Shown: in pieces, positions 35,192-45,835 of the stretch
Layout: every line of letters begins with the position of its first letter
How positions within the stretch are numbered: position 1 is the first letter of the stretch
From: Hermodice carunculata
Lineage: Eukaryota; Annelida; Polychaeta; Eunicida; Amphinomidae
Length of the DNA: 64,000 bases
Assembly (NCBI GenBank): GCA_964020975.1
Contig: OZ026627.1
Coordinates: 27,922,595 to 27,986,594 of the forward strand
Direction of reading: 5' to 3'
The notes under the pieces: generated by a model
What the model was told of the DNA's origin: nothing
Seen by the model: only the letters and a program-made list of their open reading frames with translations
Databases searched by the model: none
Program-made: the position numbers and the translations under genes

Positions 35192-35262
35192 TGAACTCAT
35201 TCCATACCAGTCCCTGATTTTTCCGTATATTTTCCTAGATTTAAGATGACAATTGGTCAGTA
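35192..35262. mobile_element. TTAA-MITE family C end fragment
   Basis: GAACTCATTCCATACCAGTC and CCTAGATTTAAGATGACAATTG match the right part of the 62405-62643 element in reverse. C-runs at about 35340-35400 follow. Confidence 0.7.
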
Positions 35263-35533
35263 ATACGCCATTTTCCCACCATTTAAAAAAAAAAAAATAG
35301 GCACACTAGAACTTTGCATGTGAATTGCCCCATTTTCAATCCCCCCCCCCCCTCCACTGTACTTGGTTGTTAGCAGGTACTCCCCCCCCCCCCCGCCCCC
35401 CATGCTAATACAATATCGCTGACATTGTTCTCTCTTGCAACCCTCGAGTCTGATGCGCTCTTACTACTTCCATGGTAGAATAAGTAGAGTCCCTACAACA
35501 GTCCAGCCAGCTTTTGGTCCAGATCAACAGGTG

Positions 35534-35754
35534 TTGACTCTCCCAGTGCCCCATTTTGGACTGAGTGGACTTTCCTCGCTGAGGAAAGCTGTTGACATGG
35601 GCTGTTATATTCTACACAACTTCAGGCATGCTGCTACTTGAATGAAAGGTCTTTTTACTGGGAACATGAATATAGCACCAATATTGTAATTCAGACCAGT
35701 TCATTCATCTTAAGTAGTTCGACTATAGGTGCAGTTGGAAGTGGAAAGGTTAAA
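35534..35754 (+). mobile_element. TTAA-MITE family B copy 3, inside the hAT relic
   Basis: TTGA-CTCTCCCAGTGCCCC on the left and GGAAGTGGAAAGG-TTAA on the right. Only one strong hairpin arm (GAGGAAAGCTGTTGAC) remains. hAT motifs lie on both sides, so this insertion is younger than the hAT copy. Confidence 0.75.
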
Positions 35755-36275
35755 GCATCATTGTAAACCAGCTCGAGGCGATGTGCATAACAGCGTGCTC
35801 TCTGCGAACATGGCTGCTCCTGTTACAGCAGGGTTACAACAACTTTGCTTTTACTGATCGTGACGGTAGCTCCATCGCTGGCAAATGCCACCAAACACTT
35901 CATGGTCTCTTCTGGTGGAATGTCCAGGTACTTTCTCTCATAGTTCAAGATTGCTAACTTTAGGAATGGAGTCTTTTTGGAAAGATTGGTAACTTAAGCG
36001 ATGGCGCCTTTGTTTTTTCTACGTTTTCAACACCTACTACAACACTCTTTTATTTTCCCCTTGATGATATATCTGACAAAAACGATTTCTCTTTCAATGA
36101 TCGACGAGTTGATTGTGCCATCTGATATTAGAGAGAAGACCTTTGCTTGTTTCTCAACTTCGCAAAGTCTGTTTCTTTCAGCCTATAAATAAATTGAAGA
36201 GTAAAAATGATAAATATCATATTAACGAAGAACCTTGGCAGTCTTATTTTAAAATTAGTTAGCAGATTTCGCTTT

Positions 36276-36276
36276 T

Positions 36277-36362
<86 letters not shown>

Positions 36363-36385
36363 CCTCCCTCCCTCCCTCCCTCCCT
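36276..36385. repeat. (CT)n and (CCCT)n microsatellite
   Basis: Around 40 CT units followed by about six CCCT-type units, within the hAT relic. Confidence 0.98.
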
Positions 36386-37180
36386 GCCCTAGTCTTTTTA
36401 CTCATTGTCTTACTTCACAGCTGCCGGACACTACAAAGTTAAGTTCCAAACAACAGTATCTAATTATAGTGACCTCCACCTGAGCACTGAACTCCCTGGT
36501 GTGCTTGTCATCAGTGTACAAGTCTGACCAACAGCTACCTCTTTTGCTGTGTCCAAGTTGCAGATCAAAGCATAGTACATGAAAAGGCGACCATTCTTTA
36601 CCAGAGCAGGTCCTGAATAGTTTATCTTTTCTGCCTTATTGTACTTTGTTCGAGGTTTAAATTGTCTTGCCAGCTATGGACTCGCCAGCAAATGTTTCTC
36701 ATTTTGTCTGTCACCTTGTGAGCCTCAGTTACATGACAATTCTTCAGCACATCTACCCTGAAGCAATTTGTCCCAACTTGTAACTAAAACTTTTGGTCCT
36801 GTGGTAGATCATGTTCCCGGCACAACCGACAAAACGTAACATGTACATCTTTGTCTGCATCAAACGAAACCCAGGAGAGACGTTTTCTTTCCAATGCTCT
36901 TAGTATTTTCTCGTCTGTCCACTTTTCTTTGACTCTTCTTTGTTGCTTCATGATCTTGGTTGTCGCTGTCGTCCAGCACAGCTAACCCTGGAACATCATT
37001 TACGATGTCAGTGTCCGCGGTCCTTTTGCCTACAACTGTTGACATTTTATTCCCTGTAATATTGATCACCGTCGTGTTCTTCTCTGGTTTCTGGTCCATG
37101 CCGAATTGACACATTTTGGCGATTATCGCAATCTCCGCTCCAAAGTTGCTTGTGGTTCACATTTCCATCTTTATCTGGGA

Positions 37181-37382
37181 CAATAATGCTGCAAATCGCC
37201 ACACAAATAGGTCAGCATAAAGAAAATGACCAGGCAAGCAATGCAAAATTCACTGTTGTCCATAACATTGAAAGATACAAAGTTGCCCAGTGTTCAACTG
37301 ATGTGGGAAATTGAACTTGCCAGAAAACAGCTTAACTTGTCCCGAGCAGTAGGGTAACTGCCAATTTCGATCCCTGGATAGC
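37181..37382. other. Non-coding spacer
   Basis: No terminal inverted repeat of the hAT relic could be recognised here. Confidence 0.35.
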
Positions 37383-37700
37383 AAGTGTTTTCAGTCTCTA
37401 GCAACAGGTAGTGCATATTGTGAGGCACAGCCAGCTGAGAGTGGGTGTTTTCAGGCTCTACCAGCAGAGAGTGGGTGTTTTCAGGCTCTACCAGTGGAGA
37501 GTGGGTGTTTACAGGCTCTGCCAGCAGATAGTGGGTGTTTTCAGGCTATACCAGCAGAGACTGGGTGTTTTCAGGCTCTGCCAGCTGAGAGTGGGTGTTT
37601 TCAGGCTCTACCAGCAGAGAGTGGGTGTTTTCAGGCTCTGCCAGCTGAGACTGGGTGTTTTGAAGGTCTACAGGCAGACAGTGGGTATTGCCAGGCAGAC
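37383..37700. repeat. 30-bp minisatellite
   Basis: About 10 units containing GAGTGGGTGTTTTCAGGCTC, with an alternating CTACCAGCA / CTGCCAGCTGA tail. The 30-bp unit keeps frames open on both strands without coding character. Confidence 0.93.
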
Positions 37701-37942
37701 TCCATTTATGAAAGTGCATTGAGGCCATCATAAACAAGGAACAGTGGCGAGGTGTAATTTGTCACAGATTTGCTTGTTGGGTTGACAGAAGGTTCAGCTT
37801 TTGATTGACCACTCTATTGACTTCAACGGTGATGGTTTCTCCTTTCTTTGGACTTGTTATTGGAGAAGTTTTTCACACTCAACAGGTGGCTCAAATCCCA
37901 TGAGGTTTTGTTAGACTCTTTGTTCGTATGGCCATTGTGGCC
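37701..37942. other. Non-coding spacer
   Basis: Unique sequence between two minisatellites. Confidence 0.4.
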
Positions 37943-38495
37943 AGTCCACACCGATATAGGCTATGTAGAATGTAATCCACACAGGTTTGGGCAATGTAGA
38001 ATGTAATCCACATGATTACAGTCAATATAGAATCCAATCCACCTATATATGGACAATGTAGAATCCAATCCACATAGATACAGTCAATATAGAATCCAAT
38101 CCACCTATATATGGACAATGTAGAATCCAATCCACATAGATACAGTCAATATAGAATCCAATCCACCTATATATGGGCAATGTGGAATCCAATCCACATA
38201 GATACGGGCAATAGAGAATCTAATCCTTATGGATGTAAGCAATGTAGAATCTGACGAATCCAATTCACAGATATGGGCAATGTAGAATCCAATCCACAGA
38301 GATGTAAGTAATGTAGAATCCAATCCACAGAGATGTAAGTAATGTAGAATCCAATCCACATAGATATAAGCAATGTAGAATCCAATCCACATAGATATAA
38401 GTAATGTAGAATCCAATCCACATAGATATAAGCAATGTAGAATCCAATCCACATAGGTAAAGTACATGCGATGTAGAATCCAATCCACATGGATC
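37943..38495. repeat. 31-34-bp minisatellite
   Basis: About 17 units containing AATGTAGAATCCAATCCACA. A higher-order alternation of ATATATGGAC and GATACAGTCAAT variants is visible on the left, and a more uniform GATATAAGC variant on the right. Confidence 0.93.
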
Positions 38496-39041
38496 TGGGA
38501 GTGGGGTTACCTTGTTATATAATGAGGCACTGTAAAAGATCTCCTTAAGCATGGATTTCTGTTATGGAACGCAGATCTGAGTGTCTGTTGTAAGATAAAG
38601 TGATGGGCTGATGTTAGCTGCTTTATCCTAGTTTATGCCAAGTAAAGAAAATTCGCTATGTGTTTCTTAGGTATTGTTGCTGAACTTGTTTCTATATCAG
38701 CAGAAATTGCTTCCTAGTCTCCTCGTATGACTACATTTGACCGTTTGAGAGCTGCACGTGATGGTAGCCACACTTAAAGGCAGGCATATTGCAATGAAAA
38801 GAGGTTTTAAAAGACAGGTGGACACTCATGGGAGGGTAGATTAAGATGGGTAGTATAGGACTTGGGCATCGGTAAAGTGGTCTCTCGTGACAGGAACTAC
38901 GGCATAAGGATTCCACCTTCAAAATTGCCCATATGAAGGCCTCTCCTTCAAGTACTTGCATGCAGTCAAAGGGCACTGCCTCTGTGGTATGTACAATGAC
39001 TGGCCACATGCTGTGGGATGTACTGAATGAAGCCAAGGTCC
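38496..39041. other. Non-coding stretch with pogo-like scraps
   Basis: GAGGTTTTAAAAGACAGGTGG and AGTGGTCTCTCGTGACAGG near 38800-38890 look like pogo-type MITE remains. No gene seen. Confidence 0.4.
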
Positions 39042-39494
39042 CTAAGCAGGAACTTCATCAATTATGATTGTAGGATCAGGTGTCTGTAAGTGTCTGTCAC
39101 TGCTGTTCAGCTTGATTTGGTATTTCTGACACGGATCTGTGCGATAGCGGCCGTTCAGACATCTTTGCCCACCATCAGAGTGATCAGGAGAGAAGTGCCC
39201 AGCTGATGTATGTTTTGTGACCACGGAACGGCCGGGGTCTCGAACCATGCAGTGTTGTTGACAGCCACAGTGGACAACAGTACATGTGCCATTGCAGACC
39301 CTGCAGCACCTGATGAGGTGATCAGTGGCAAGGTGCCGTCTGATGTATTGCCTTAAACACTGGGCTCGGGTAAGAGTCATAACAGATTTCCAAACCCAAA
39401 TCCAAGGAGCACTCTGCAGACCATGGGTTACGTGCCAGTGTTTTATTGACGTGTTAATACTGCATCTTGCTGGCTTGTACTGGTCATCTCCCAT
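39042..39494 (-). other. Cysteine-rich open frame, possible exon
   Basis: A 150-codon open frame, GC-richer than its surroundings, with a cluster CRVCNGTCTVVHCGCQQHC and later Cys residues (QRCLNGRYRTDPCQ). I do not recognise a family. No confident splice pair was found, and chance frames of similar length occur in this window, so this is weak. It could be an exon of a secreted protein or nothing. Confidence 0.2.
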
Positions 39495-39555
39495 CTGTTT
39501 AGGATATTGGCAAATTAGGATACAAAACTAGTTCTTTTGAGCAGTCTGGTCCATC

Positions 39556-39772
39556 TTTCCTCTTTGCATTCAGACTAAGTTTAAGACTGAGTCAACAGCT
39601 TTCCCTACCTAACCCATGTGAAAGAAAGCTGTTGAGTTAGGGCATTTCCTCTAGACAGTCGTCATCTTCAATTCTCGTGCAAAAAGTTTTTCATTACCAT
39701 TTAAATTAAAAACTGAAGCAGATGACATATAATCATTAGCAGATTTTGGCTGGTGGGGGGGGGTTAGGGGTA
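39556..39772 (+). mobile_element. TTAA-MITE family A copy 8, worn
   Basis: AAGACTGAGTCAACAGCTTTCC and AAGAAAGCTGTTGAGT are the hairpin arms, with the centre shortened. The core GCAGATGACATATAATCATT and a G-rich right end are degraded. Confidence 0.7.
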
Positions 39773-40393
39773 AATCAGGTTGATATGCGTGCATAAAAGG
39801 TTGCAGGATCTCCTCTTGTGTTATTAACGCTGTATGCATACGGTCTGGTGCTACTGTAAATGCACTCATTTTTTGCAGGTATAAATTTTCATGGGTTTTT
39901 TTTTGGAGGGGGGAGGGGTGTTTACATTTTAGGCATTTTAACTGCATTTTTAATTTCACTGTTTTAGACAGTGATCCAGTTAAATCTACATTAAAATGTT
40001 AGTTCATCCTGTTATTATTCTTACGATTTTATGTCATTGGTGACCTTAGCTGAAAATTTAAGTGAATTGTAAACTGGTATGGAGCAGCTCTTCCAAAGTT
40101 TCCGGAAAAGTTGGAAGCGAACACCAGATACATCTGCAGCATGGTTTACAGTCTTGTCATTACTTTTGTTCTGTGTCCAAAAGCAGCTGGGGTGCTGATA
40201 GTCATTAGCCATAGGCTGTGAGAGGTGTCATTTGGCTAAAGATGCTGGTCATCTTCTAGCCATTGTGGCTCTTTGAGTTCTGCTCGTTTCTTTAGGTTTG
40301 ATTTAAGATTTAAATGTTATTACCTTATAGCTTTCTGTCGATTGAAATATTGAAATTAGTAGTGCCCCAGTTTTGAGTTACGTAATATGAATT
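39773..40393. other. Non-coding stretch, no gene recognised
   Basis: Nothing recognised. Confidence 0.35.
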
Positions 40394-40760
40394 AAAATAC
40401 AATACAATACACTTTATTTCAAGTCGGCATAAAAAAAAAAAAAAACATGAGCGTCAGGGGCTCTTGATCCACCACGCAAACATAGTAAAATAAAACATGC
40501 TCCAGAGCAAAAAGGAAATAAAGTATGCCAAGGGTGAAATTAGAAAGACAGGAAAGATTATGTTAAGTGTTGATAGCAATTAAAGTAAAATCAAAATCAA
40601 GTTGAATTCTGAGACCAGCAGAAAACACATTTGCATTAAGGGCCTTCCCTTTCCTCTACGAGTATTTTGAACTCTTTCAGACACGTGTCTGTTTTAAAGT
40701 GGTTTAGGAACTCGTTGCACTGTTTGGCACCTGAGAAGTATAAGCTGTGCCTGCCAAGCT
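40394..40760 (-). mobile_element. Possible LINE 3' end fragment
   Basis: On the minus strand the sequence ends AAATAAAGTGTATTGTATTG followed by a short ATTGT-type tail, a common 3' terminus of non-LTR retrotransposons. It is preceded by CATGTTTTTTT. No reverse-transcriptase sequence is present, so only a 5'-truncated tail could remain. The upstream limit is a guess. Confidence 0.4.
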
Positions 40761-41441
40761 TTAACAGACTTCATTCACATCAGGAATAAATACTGAGGCT
40801 TTTCCCACATGAAGTATGCCATTGTTGTTTGGGTTAAAAGAGGTTGTGTAAATAACTGGGTCCTTATTTATTTGTTGACTTAAAAGACTTGAAGAGCTGG
40901 GTTCTAGACTGTAATTAGTCAAGGTGGAAAGTTAAGCCTTAGCAAACAGGCATTTTTATGTCTGGGGGTTCTTTTAGGCAACTTGATTCCTAGAATTATT
41001 GCTATAAACAAAGTTTTGGGAGGAGTTTTGGATTGCCTCCCCTTTTTGTCTAATTACTTGCAACCGCAGAAGCTCGAACCAGTGGGCGAAACAGTTGAAC
41101 CTAGACAGTATGGCATGTTTTGTATGTTTGAAGAAGTTGGGCGGAACATTTTAGTCATTTTAGCCACATTGCCTACAGTTCTCTAATTTCTTGGTAGCAT
41201 TGACAGAAACTTTGGCCATTACAGATCTCTTGAGGCTGAAAACATGGGGAGAACTCCCAAGATGGATATGTTTGCTTTTTATTGGGGCTTTGGTTGCTTG
41301 TGTCCACTGAAAGAAGTCTGCAAGTTTTGGAATGTGGAGATAAGCAGCACAATTTGAAAAGAATTCCAAGTTGTTGTATTGCTTATTGCAGCCCTGGTCA
41401 CCTTTCTGTATATAGCAAAAAGGTCAGTTGCTATACCTCTA
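40761..41441. other. Non-coding stretch, no gene recognised
   Basis: Nothing recognised. Confidence 0.35.
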
Positions 41442-41616
41442 CAGCGCTGCCCTCTCATAAGGACATCCCAAGCATGCCAGAAATGTGACCTTATAAGAGA
41501 GGTGGCCTCTCTTGAGGGGGAAATAAAATAAAAAATACCATACTTGCTGCATGAAGTAGTGGCCTTTGCAGAAGGGTTGGTCCCTCATCATGGGCTTTAT
41601 ATGAGGGGGACCATTG
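41442..41616. mobile_element. Pogo/Tigger-like MITE with TA duplication, worn
   Basis: CAGCGCTGCCCTCTCATAAG and ATATGAGGGGGACCATTG are weakly paired ends, with TA directly outside both. AGAGGTGGCCTCTCTTGAG and TGGTCCCTCATCATG inside fit the family. Confidence 0.6.
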
Positions 41617-41754
41617 TATATCGAGGGTTGCAAATCAGAGCCCCCTCCAAGGTGCCGGGATGTGCAAATGTCGTCTGCATACCTGTTGTTGTTAAAGGTG
41701 ATTTGTTCTATTTAAATTTGTATGCAGGTTTTAAGAGCTATATTTAGAGAATCT

Positions 41755-41860
41755 ATTCCCTAGGTCAGCAGCTTTCCCTGTCTCACTTGGCACACATAGC
41801 ACCCAGAGTGTGTCCAGGAAAGATGTTGATTTGATCTGAATTTAGTCAGGAAAGGGTAAA
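41755..41860. mobile_element. TTAA-MITE family B/A fragment
   Basis: AGGTCAGCAGCTTTCCCTG and CCAGGAAAGATGTTGATTTG are a recognisable hairpin; GTCAGGAAAGGGTAAA is the right end. The left end is missing. Confidence 0.55.
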
Positions 41861-42095
41861 GCCGACATCCATTTGCCGAGACATGATGCTGACCAAGGTA
41901 CTCTGAATTATTCAAGCAAAAGAGAGTCTTGAGCCACAAAGTGCCTTCGTTTTTGTACTCAGCTGTGGAGCAATGGATATCATTCGTGTGGAGATTTTGA
42001 GGTGACAACCCAGTGCTCAGAATCTCAACAGACTTTGACAGGTTTGATGACAGGCTGAGCTAAAGCCTTGAAATGGGTCACTTTTGTCCTTGCAG
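41861..42095. other. Non-coding spacer
   Basis: Unique sequence ending in the pyrimidine tract CTTTTGTCCTTGCAG. Confidence 0.35.
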
Positions 42096-42236
42096 CATCA
42101 CTGTCACCAACGCTGTGCCCCTGGCTTATTCTGTCAGCAGAGTGGTGTACAGAGGAACATCCAGTTAGTTATGCCATCTGGTGGTTTAGGTACCTCTGTG
42201 CATTTCCCAGTGATCACTGACAAAATGGAGGCAAAG
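42096..42236 (+). CDS. Candidate 47-codon internal exon, unknown protein
   Basis: A strong acceptor (CTTTTGTCCTTGCAG) and a good donor (GCAAAG/GTAAAT) bracket 141 bp that is open in one phase-0 to phase-0 frame beginning HHCHQRCAPGLFCQQSGVQ and ending ITDKMEAK. No domain is recognised. Its phase does not join directly to the phase-1 ADAR2 exon upstream, so it is not the next exon of that gene. With splice motifs this short, chance is a serious alternative. Confidence 0.22.
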
Positions 42237-42324
42237 GTAAATCTCTCGGTAGCAAGTGAGCCACACCTGAGCACTTAGTGGTCAGAGCCCCAGTCAGGAA
42301 AGTGAGTTAAATGTAGGACCAAAG

Positions 42325-42630
42325 GGAAGAAGGGTAAAAGCCAAGGTCACATTGGGAGGAGGGTAAAAGCCAGGGTTACATTGGGAGGAGGGTAAAAGCC
42401 AGGGCCACATTGGAAGGAGTGTAACAGCCAGAGCTATATTGGAAGGAGGGTAAGAACCAGGGTCATATTGGGAGGAGGGTAAAAGCCAGGGTCACATTGG
42501 GAAGAAGGTAAAAGCCAGGGTCATGTTGGGGGAGGGTAAAATCAGGGCTACATTGGGAGGAGGGAAAGAACCAGGACTAATTGGGAAGAGGGTAAAATTC
42601 AGGGTCACATTTGGAGAAGGGTAAAGGAGG
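42325..42630. repeat. 29-bp minisatellite
   Basis: About 10 units containing GGGAGGAGGGTAAAAGCCAG and GGTCACATT, with diverged outer units. Confidence 0.92.
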
Positions 42631-44734
42631 CCAGATTAGAAGTTATATTCCTGTGAGTAGGTGCCCAGGAAACAGCTATTTGGGACATGCCACGTCTTCA
42701 ATCACCCCCTAGGAAGGCATTTGGAAGACTCAAAGCAGAGGCTGTTATTCAGCCTGAAAGGATGGCAGGTTGTCCCTCACTGATCTAGGCTTTTGGTGTC
42801 CCCTTGCCTTTTCACCTGCCCTCCAGCATCTCGGCCAAGCATGATGTGTGGACAAAGCTGTAACCCAAACTGCTGGACAAAGAGTAATGGATCCTGTTAA
42901 AGAGATTAAGACAGAGACCCTGCCATACTGTACACAGACTAATGGCACAGAGCTGGGACAAAGGCTAGGCTTGTAAACAGTTACTGATTCTCAGGTGACG
43001 TACAGATTGTGATTGATTTCTAGACCTGTTACACTTGATTACACAGATCGTTACATGGCAATAGAGACGGCCTTATAGCGTAGACTTCTTGTGAATGGAA
43101 TACTGTGCTTCTGCTCAGGATAAAGGGCGGATGTTTCTGAGCCCAAATGAAACAGCAATTGATGTCCAGTCGCAGAGTTGCCATGGCTGACATAGCTGCC
43201 TAACCCATTCTCTGAGTGATGTGTTTGAAAGTAGAGTACTCTTGATGTCACTTTCAAGTCTGAAATTGGACAAATATTTTTTGGGTATAACTCTTAAACC
43301 TTCAAGCTGTTCCTGAAATAATATATTGTTTTATTTCATTTACTTACTTGCGTACATGTATATATGTCCGGGACTAATAGTGGTATAATGGCAAAGTTTA
43401 GAACTGAGGATTATGCATGTAGTACCATAAACTGTGGCCGAAGTCCATCTCAAATAGACTTGCATTCTACTGCAGTGTGCCGCCCAAATCGTTACATATG
43501 ACCATAAGTGTTTTCTTTTTCGAGAAGACCTGTAGGCTATTTGTGTGATTGGTAAAAAGGATATAAAGTGTTTTATAATGGTCCCACTTTTGATCATGAG
43601 CGTCTACCCCTAGCGCAGACCAAAAAGCGGTCGTATAATGCAGGTGGTCACTCATTGGAGGAACCCCACATGCACAACCTCAACAGCTCAACTCCAAGGT
43701 AGTCTTTCCGATGTACATGAATTTCTGTCACTACCAGTTCATCATTATCGATTACATACATGCTGTGAAAAGCAATTATAATTTATTAAATTTAACAGTT
43801 GCAACCCATAAAATCTTTATTTCAACAAAATACTCGTGTGTGGGCGTTAAGAGATGTGTTTGGCAACTTTAACATGTTGGCCATTCATGATTTTGTCATT
43901 CTACCATTACCCTCAATGGGTCTGATGCAGCCTGTGCGTGAAAGTAATCAGCATAAACTGTCATGAAATTGTTTTGATATCATAACTCGCTGTCTTAACT
44001 TTATTCTGCATATTCGGTGGGGCCTAACTCACTGTAATACAAAAGTTACGGATCAAAATAAGAACTCTGCATTTTCCCCCTGTGACCACGGTTAGGTTAG
44101 GTTTCTTATGGAAAAAGGTGACGACCACGCGAGTCAACGATCTTAGGGACACGACGAAGACTGTTCCAGATGTTTCCCGGGAGCTTCGACAACCTTTTCA
44201 TGCATTCGGATTTGAAGCATTTCAAGATGGATGATGTAAACAATCGTGAGTGGGAGCGATAAAGTTCCCATCACAGGTAAATTTTTGCCGATCACTATAA
44301 AATATTAGTTCATAAAACCATCCATGATATCCCAGCATACAGAGAAAGAAATATGGTGGTCAAAATGCTCTGAGATCTGCTGTGGAGAGGCCCCATACAT
44401 GTGGAGTATTCCACATTGACTGCCATTGTAAATGAATGGATAGATCCGACACTTGTGAGAATTTGAAATAAGGAGACACAGATACTGATTGATCAAATTA
44501 AATACTTGTTATGAATAAGGAAATTTGCTGTAGAAAGACATCCTTGATTGTTTGCATTCAATAAATTGGACAAGAGCCATATGAATTTTTAAAATAATGG
44601 GTGAGTTGCATGCATGTATTTTGTCGCTTGAAGGGTGGACTGTAGGCGTATTGGGCGGACATGGCTCGAATTTGTGTAACGCGGTTGTAAATTCTGTTTG
44701 TTTTGCATGATCGCTAGTCGTGTTTAACAGGGGG
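42631..44734. other. Non-coding stretch, no gene recognised
   Basis: A pogo-like scrap (CGGTCGTATAATGCAGGTGG) lies near 43628-43660. A GTTAGGTTAGGTTTC string lies at 44092. No gene seen. Confidence 0.35.
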
Positions 44735-44848
44735 TCATTCATAAGAGGTAAACTATTGAAGAAAAACAACTTTGGCAACCAAATTTGGTCTTTCAAAACA
44801 GGTGGTCGCTCATAGGAGGGGTCATTCAAGACAGGGACCACTGTACTT
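44735..44848. mobile_element. Pogo/Tigger-like end fragment
   Basis: GTCTTTCAAAACAGGTGGTC and TTCAAGACAGGGACCACTG-TA match the right end of the 27697-27875 element. Confidence 0.6.
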
Positions 44849-45404
44849 ACCAAAAAAGTGTTTTCTGATAGTGATTTCAAAATGATTACAAATTTCTCTG
44901 GTGGATAGCATTCATATTTTTCACCATGGTTGTAAATACTGACATCATATCTGCTTTATTTCTGAGTATTTGAAATCATAAGACTGAGATAATTGCAAAA
45001 GTGCATAGTTCTGTATCAGCATTTCCAAAAAGGAAAAAAAAAAAGAGAAATACATGTGTCATGAGCAATTGATATAGGTCGGCTGGGATTTCTCATGGAA
45101 AAGGGGGCACCTGAACAAGGTCTGCATTAATCTTGTCTGGTGGCACATCCATGCTTTTGGAGAGATATGGTCACAGTGGCAGGTGTCTTTTGTAAGAGAC
45201 ATATTCAGAAGCACTTCCATACATAGCAGGACAATGGCCACTCTGGGCACAGGATCAGGTACTGTCGGCCAGAATGACGGGCCCTTCATCAAAATCGACA
45301 ACACCCAGGTGCCATCTTTTAAAAGCTTTATTGATTCATTGTTAGGGCTCAATAGGATCTTGGTCTTCCTGGGGGTTGACTTCAATCAGTTGTAACTCAA
45401 GTGC
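44849..45404. other. Non-coding stretch, no gene recognised
   Basis: Nothing recognised. Confidence 0.35.
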
Positions 45405-45605
45405 CATAGATAATATGGGCACAAAACGATAGATAAAGTGGTCACAAGATAATATGGTCACAAAGTTTACACGAAGTGGTCACAAAGCATAGATACATAT
45501 TGTAGCAATATATAGAAAATGTGGTTACAAAACCAAGCTGAATATGGTCACAAAACTGATAATAATACAGCATAGTCGTCACAAAACATACATTAGGGTA
45601 TTCAC
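45405..45605. repeat. Irregular tandem repeat of (AT)ATGGTCACAAA
   Basis: At least eight GGTCACAAA or GGTTACAAA cores at uneven spacing of about 15-35 bp. Confidence 0.75.
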
Positions 45606-45835
45606 AGATTTCAATGTTCTGAAAAAAATAAGTGGTTAAGCTTTCAGCTAGGATCCTCCCCATCCCCTGGAGAAAAATGTATGCAAAATTGTTGACTTAT
45701 CAAAATACTTTGCTCTATTCTGTGATACCAGGATCTGATCTGTACATGATTTGTGCCTATGCTGTGTATGGCCACCTGGAGCATAGTGTGTCTTTCAGAT
45801 GAACATCTGTATTTATATGTAATTTATGCTTTTCA

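Larger units (their letters stand above)
35405..37180 (-). pseudogene. Decayed hAT-family transposase (DUF4371/ZNF862-like)
   Basis: Read on the minus strand, pieces of a hAT transposase of the ZNF862/ZMYM6-like group appear in family order. At about 36700-36900 there is a TTF-type zinc finger (WVSFDADKDVHVTFCRLC, then NCFRVDVLKN and a paired His). FSLISDGTINSSIIEREIVF at about 36085-36145 matches the catalytic-core DGS/EQE motif. CLVAFASDGATVTISKSKVV at about 35850-35900 and CYAHRLELVYND near 35765-35800 match the DGA and HCxAHRLEL motifs. The C-terminal GLYLFYHGSS lies near 35480. In-frame stops occur (after DQKF, inside LAGLL/GLY and elsewhere) and frame changes separate the pieces, so it is not functional. 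A family B MITE and a CT microsatellite interrupt it. A domesticated host gene broken by decay is the alternative. Confidence 0.62.

Noticed and set aside
39042-39494. 150-codon Cys-rich minus-strand frame as a definite gene
   Set aside because: No family recognised, no splice pair, and other open frames of 140-170 codons in this window are clearly non-coding. Kept only as a low-confidence entry.
44080-44280. Telomere-like GTTAGGTTAGG and a possible 5' exon near 44220
   Set aside because: Only two TTAGG units, and the small ATG frame at 44228 closes after 11 codons.
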